Shown here one piece after another: positions 1-10,844 of a stretch of DNA of 10,844 nt (the stretch's first letter is position 1; every line of letters begins with the position of its first letter). The notes under the pieces were generated by a model. It was not told the origin of the DNA and ran no database searches. It worked only from the letters and a program-made list of their open reading frames with translations. This DNA is from Phoronis ovalis (Eukaryota; Phoronida; Phoronidae). A program made the position numbers and the translations under genes. The stretch spans positions 1 to 10,844 of the forward strand of contig JAOXYB010059268.1 in NCBI GenBank assembly GCA_028565635.1, in the 5' to 3' direction.

Positions 1-1537
1 AAATAACGGTATGTTGTGTCTTTTTGTCAATTTAGGTTATTATTTAACGTGTTTTATGCCAATGTAGAATATCAAACAGTTCGGCATTTTAAGATCATAT
101 ATTACTCGCGATCGCAGTGTTATCCCCGGAATAAACATAATCAGGAGTTTTAAAGTCCGGCGGTACATATCCACCCAAGTCTAGACCCGGCCGATTATTG
201 TACTTCTCATACCTCAGTTGAGCTTATTATGGATTTTTTATTTTCTTAATAAATGAATTTTTAAAACATGTCTAACTGATCTGCTGCTTATCATGGATGT
301 TGTAAAGTATACGAAACTGTCCACAATCTAGCTTTTGTTTGGCTGTATTTGTAATTGTACGTAATCTTATCCATAGAACCGGTAGATGTAGGTGTAGGTC
401 AGTTATATAAAGTCTTAAGGTAGCGTATATAATTATGAAAAGATAGCATACAACTTATTACTTTTTAAATCTGTAATTTACTTTTCTCTGAGTAGATCAC
501 GTTGCACAATACTATTTTGGGTTAAAACGTTAAGTTTTTGAAATGGAAAATTCATACTATTTAATGAAGAATGTAAGTCAAAAACCACTGAAGCTATATA
601 GTTGAAACTTAGCACAAATAACCTTTACAGATAGATATACGGTGGCTACAAAAAGATATCTCAGATTTTTGAAATTTTACTTTGTTCAAAGTTTATACAG
701 GAGAAAAACAATCAACAAAATTGAACTGATAAAACTAATGTCTAATTACGATAATATATTCTTTCGGTGTATAGAGAGAATCCTGTGATCAGAAGTCGAT
801 TTTTCACAAAACACAAATAAAATACCCGAGAACACGCCTGTTAACCAGTTGCCTGAGACCGCGATCTCAAAAAGTTCTTCGGAGATAATAATTATGTTTT
901 CCTCACGTTGTTTTTGCCGACAACTTGTAAAAAGTTAAAAATGAAATCTTTGTTAAAATATTACCTGCATGATGCTTATTATCCTAGATATATATATACA
1001 GATTTCTTGAATTTGTGCAGCTAGCTTAACTTTTTCCAAATATAGGCAAGAGGTTGTGAATTGCCTGTGTCGCAATGTGTTCAAACGAAGGAATGAGAAA
1101 ATTCAAGCGTGTTATTAAATAAATATTCCTGCAGATTTCACCACGGTTTGATGGTTACCGCTGTTTTTATGGCAACATAATTAAAAGAAGTACAGGTCAT
1201 AATTAGTGATAAAAGTGGAACTACTTTTTCAGGTATCTTTGATAACAAAAAAAAACTGGTGACTAAGAATGCTTCAAAACTAAATAAAATTTAAAAAATA
1301 ACAAATCTAGTTGCTCGTTAGTTATATATCCTTGTAGCATTTGGCACAGCATCCATTGCTTGCTGCATAGTTTGGTACGTTACATATGTTCAACTGTTCG
1401 TCTCCTGGTAATTTATAAAAATGGTTTCAACATGTTTTTTTTCCCGCAAAAATAACATGGACGTTACATAAACCGTTTGTTGGTGTGAGATTACGATATT
1501 AAGCATAAAATGTGAAATGGATCTAATTGTTTTTCAG
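1..1537. other. Upstream intron or 5' flank without a supported exon
   Basis: AT-rich sequence with no Ig-like exon and no convincing hydrophobic signal-peptide exon on the plus strand. The exon at 1538 begins in phase 1, so at least one coding exon must precede it; the simplest reading is that most of this stretch is the intron before it. Two short ATG-plus-donor arrangements (543-572 and 1386-1407) were examined and neither encodes a leader-like peptide. A slightly more GC-rich patch lies at about 110-200, and an AATAAA at about 250 could be chance. No RNA gene was recognised. Confidence 0.5.
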
Positions 1538-9280
<7,743 letters not shown>

Positions 9281-9580
9281 GTCATTGTATTTGTTTCTAT
9301 GCTATGCTTCCACTAACAGTTAAATGAAGAGACATGCTACTTATCAATATGATATACACTGGATAGACCAATTTCGTATAGCTTGAAGGGAAAAATCACT
9401 AATAGAACATTTTTCTAAGTGCTTAAATATTAATTAGCTGCACAGAACATGATTAGTTTGGGTTAAGAAATTGAGTTTGCGCATTTTATATTGTGACGAC
9501 GTTGTGTCTATTTGGTTTGGATTAAGATAAAAAGTTAACAAGGATTAAATTAAATAAATTTGCACGTAATGCGTTATATT
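9281..9580 (+). other. 3' UTR
   Basis: Non-coding AT-rich sequence from the stop codon to the first strong polyadenylation signals. It contains one arm of a dispersed repeat (9492-9535), which has a diverged copy at 9872-9920. The end is inferred from signal position, not observed. Confidence 0.6.
9544..9558 (+). terminator. Polyadenylation signals ATTAAA and AATAAA
   Basis: ATTAAA at 9544-9549 and AATAAA at 9553-9558 lie about 265-275 bases after the stop codon of the kinase gene, in the correct strand, before a T/G-containing stretch. Cleavage would be expected about 10-30 bases downstream. Confidence 0.6.
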
Positions 9581-9610
9581 ATATGTAATACAAAGTATAA
9601 TAATATATGC

Positions 9611-9645
9611 TGATGACGCTGATGATGTCATGTCCGGGGCGGGGC
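9611..9645 (+). promoter_or_regulatory. GC box with CRE/ATF-like half-sites
   Basis: TGATGACGCT at 9611-9620, TGATGTCA (one base from the CRE octamer) at 9623-9630, and GGGGCGGGGC (perfect Sp1-type GC box) at 9636-9645 occur within 35 bases of otherwise AT-rich DNA. This could be a distal element or the promoter of a short transcript covering the small ORF at 9740-9928. Function is inferred only from motif clustering. Confidence 0.3.
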
Positions 9646-9739
9646 ATTCATGTAAAATTCGAAACCATGCTCGTTAATCCCGTCGTTAATGGCCTCAAAA
9701 AGACACTAATAAGCAAGTGATTGATGAGGAGATACGGAA

Positions 9740-9928
9740 ATGGACTCTAAGTGCGAGCTATACCGAAGTATGGACCCTATTCCAGATATACCAAACAGTG
9801 GAAATTTGACCCTAAGCAAGACTCATCGTGAAAAACGGGCTCTAAGCAACACCAGAGTTAAAATTCATGCCTGTCACGATGTTGTGGTGTCTATTATTAT
9901 TTGGTTTAGATTAGAAGAAGTCAGCTAA
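9740..9928 (+). CDS. Small ORF of 62 codons, doubtful
   Basis: The ATG has G at -3 and G at +4, a fair initiation context, and lies about 95 bases after a GC box. The predicted peptide is hydrophilic (DPIPDIPNSGNLT, then a KTHREKRALS stretch) with a hydrophobic VVVSIIIW near its end. No family is recognised and its 3' third overlaps a repeated segment, so chance is the leading explanation. Confidence 0.12.
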   Translation: MDSKCELYRSMDPIPDIPNSGNLTLSKTHREKRALSNTRVKIHACHDVVVSIIIWFRLEEVS

Positions 9929-10258
9929 GAAATTACAATAATTATATTTTACAGACAACCCCCCTTATATTTGAATATATTACGATTTTGAAATTTAGAA
10001 CAAGGAAATATATTATGTAGATTGTTTATGATGTCAGAAGTCCTTTATATATTAAATGTCTGTAACTATCTTATAAATCAGAACATTGCTTAGTCTTTTT
10101 GATATTGTTCCTCTTGATATTGGTCTTCTAGTTTCCTCCATCAGTATGGTTTAAAAGTGTTAATTCTTCTAATTATTTTCCTTTGCTTTTATAGCGGCTA
10201 GTAACGATTAGCTTTCAAACATATCGAAAGCCATTAGGGTCAAAACGTCTTCTTATAG
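9929..10258. other. Intergenic AT-rich sequence
   Basis: Between the small ORF and the minisatellite nothing coding or structural was recognised on either strand. T-rich runs and several short TATAT tracts are present. Confidence 0.6.
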
Positions 10259-10460
10259 ACACGTTCTAAATATTTAATACACGTTCTAATTATATTTAGC
10301 ACACGTTCTAAATATATTTAGAACACGTTCTAATTATTTAGAACACGTTCTTATTATTTAGAACACGTTCTAAATATTTAGTACACGTTCTAAATATAAT
10401 TAATACACGTTCTAAATATATTTAGTACACGTTCTAAATGTATTTAGAACGTGTACTAAA
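10259..10460 (+). repeat. Minisatellite of ACACGTTCT units, 20/22-bp period, last unit inverted
   Basis: Nine direct copies of ACACGTTC(T) start at 10259, 10279, 10301, 10323, 10343, 10363, 10383, 10405 and 10427, giving steps of 20, 22, 22, 20, 20, 20, 22 and 22 bp. They are joined by AT-rich linkers such as AAATATATTTAG. A tenth copy at 10446-10454 is inverted (AGAACGTGT). Several units read TTAGAACACGTTCTAA, near-palindromes with 7-bp arms. The array ends just before a promoter-like block. Confidence 0.93.
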
Positions 10461-10464
10461 TCAA

Positions 10465-10544
10465 CCAATGAAAGGGCGAGAATAGGGCACGTGACAAATT
10501 TGGCGAATCAGATTCCTTGACACAAAAGTAGCTGGAATTATAAA
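10465..10544 (+). promoter_or_regulatory. Promoter-like block: CCAAT, CACGTG, E2F-like site, TATA box
   Basis: CCAAT at 10465-10469, E-box CACGTG (followed by AC) at 10488-10493, TTTGGCGA (one base from an E2F consensus) at 10500-10507, and TATAAA at 10539-10544 occur in conventional order on the plus strand. A start site about 30 bases after the TATA box would fall near 10570, and a consensus 5' splice site lies at 10614. This arrangement supports a downstream plus-strand gene whose body is outside the window. Confidence 0.55.
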
Positions 10545-10569
10545 CACATGTCGTCGCGACACACCCAGA

Positions 10570-10613
10570 CCATCGCAGATATTTGAAAAGTTGATGATTT
10601 AGCTAGTTTTAAG
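10570..10613 (+). other. Putative first (non-coding) exon of the downstream gene
   Basis: Predicted from the TATA spacing at its left end and the donor TTTTAAG|GTAAGT at its right end (GTAAGT 10614-10619). No ATG opens a usable frame inside it, so it would be a 5' UTR exon. A GTCGCGAC palindrome (10553-10560) sits just upstream of the expected start. Confidence 0.4.
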
Positions 10614-10844
10614 GTAAGTTTTAAGCTATTTTTATCAAGCTATACAAGTTTTTACGTTATTTTGCAATCTCTTTTTCGGTTTGTTGCTTGTACAACGCCG
10701 CTAGTTTCTGCGGCCCCTTTTGTTTTAAAAACTAAGCCCCCGCTATTATTAATACCCCGCACCAATTGTACTCCGCATTTTTGCCTCATATTACTTCATT
10801 TTTTCGACGTTTCGAATATGAAAGAGTACTGCTCTGGATGTCAC
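10614..10844 (+). other. Putative first intron, with a late ATG at the window edge
   Basis: T-rich, then locally GC-richer DNA with an inverted repeat GCCGC/GCGGC at about 10697-10714. An ATG at 10818 in a fair context (A at -3 and A at +4) opens MKEYCSGCH and runs off the window. If the intron is not removed, or transcription starts later, this could be the true coding start; nine codons are too few to assign anything. Confidence 0.3.

Larger units (their letters stand above)
9492..9920 (+). repeat. Pair of diverged direct repeats
   Basis: 9492-9535 and 9872-9920 share, in the same order, GT-ACGA-GTTGTG, TCTAT, TTGGTTT-GATTA and AAG, separated by about 380 bp; the second has a small insertion (GTG and TATTAT). 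This could be a local duplication or two copies of a dispersed element. The family is unknown. Confidence 0.5.

Noticed and set aside
543-572. ATG followed by ten codons and a GTAAGT donor, a candidate first exon
   Set aside because: The peptide MENSYYLMKN is not a signal peptide and its donor is phase 0, while the next exon needs phase 1.
1386-1407. ATG followed by seven codons and a phase-1 GTAATT donor just upstream of the IgV exon
   Set aside because: The phase matches, but MFNCSSP lacks a hydrophobic leader and the intron would be only 130 bases with a weak donor; not supported as the start.
10259-10460. CRISPR array interpretation of the tandem repeat
   Set aside because: The linkers are short and similar to each other rather than unique spacers, and the window is clearly eukaryotic; it is a minisatellite.
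10446-10460. Steroid-receptor response element (AGAACAnnnTGTTCT type) in the minisatellite
   Set aside because: The half-sites AGAAC/GTTCT are present but the spacing is two bases rather than the required arrangement, so the match is only partial.

Overview
This is an AT-rich eukaryotic genomic window with GT-AG introns. It holds the 3' part of one plus-strand receptor tyrosine kinase-like gene. Fourteen exons between 1538 and 9280 join in one continuous frame of 770 residues and end in a TAA. The assembled order is V-type Ig domain, two nearly identical C2/I-type Ig domains, an eight-residue stalk from a 24-bp micro-exon, one membrane-spanning segment, a tyrosine-rich cytoplasmic tail, and a complete tyrosine-kinase-like domain. 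The exon encoding the signal peptide was not found and probably lies upstream of the window. Introns of about 0.1-1.5 kb, low GC and an Ig-bearing receptor kinase of this layout suggest a protostome, probably a bivalve mollusc; this is inference, not proof.

The kinase fold is intact, but its ATP site is not. The glycine loop keeps only its middle glycine, with Lys and Trp at the outer two positions. The DFG motif reads GFG, and the GGA codon is two changes away from any Asp codon. The beta3 Lys, alphaC Glu, HxD Asp with downstream Asn, APE, DVWSFG and CW...RP motifs all remain. The five-tyrosine tail includes YMNV (a Grb2-type YxN site) and TAYESI (fits the ITSM pattern, formed across a splice junction). 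Together these suggest a catalytically weak or dead receptor that works as a phosphotyrosine scaffold, in the manner known for PTK7-like pseudokinase receptors.

Layout: 1-1537 has no supported exon. 1538-3498 carries the Ig exons, including a tandem duplication in which 289 bp are identical while the first 54 exon bases and the introns have diverged. 3499-5018 is a long intron with a possible alternative terminal exon, a GT microsatellite and a fold-back element. 5019-6637 encodes stalk, membrane segment and tail. 7046-9280 encodes the kinase domain. 9281 to about 9580 is 3' UTR with polyadenylation signals. 9600-10258 is mostly featureless, apart from a GC-box/CRE-like cluster and a small ORF.

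The right end looks like the start of another plus-strand gene. A minisatellite of near-palindromic units with 20 or 22 bp spacing (10259-10460) is followed by CCAAT, CACGTG, an E2F-like site and TATAAA, then a possible 5' exon with a GTAAGT donor at 10614.
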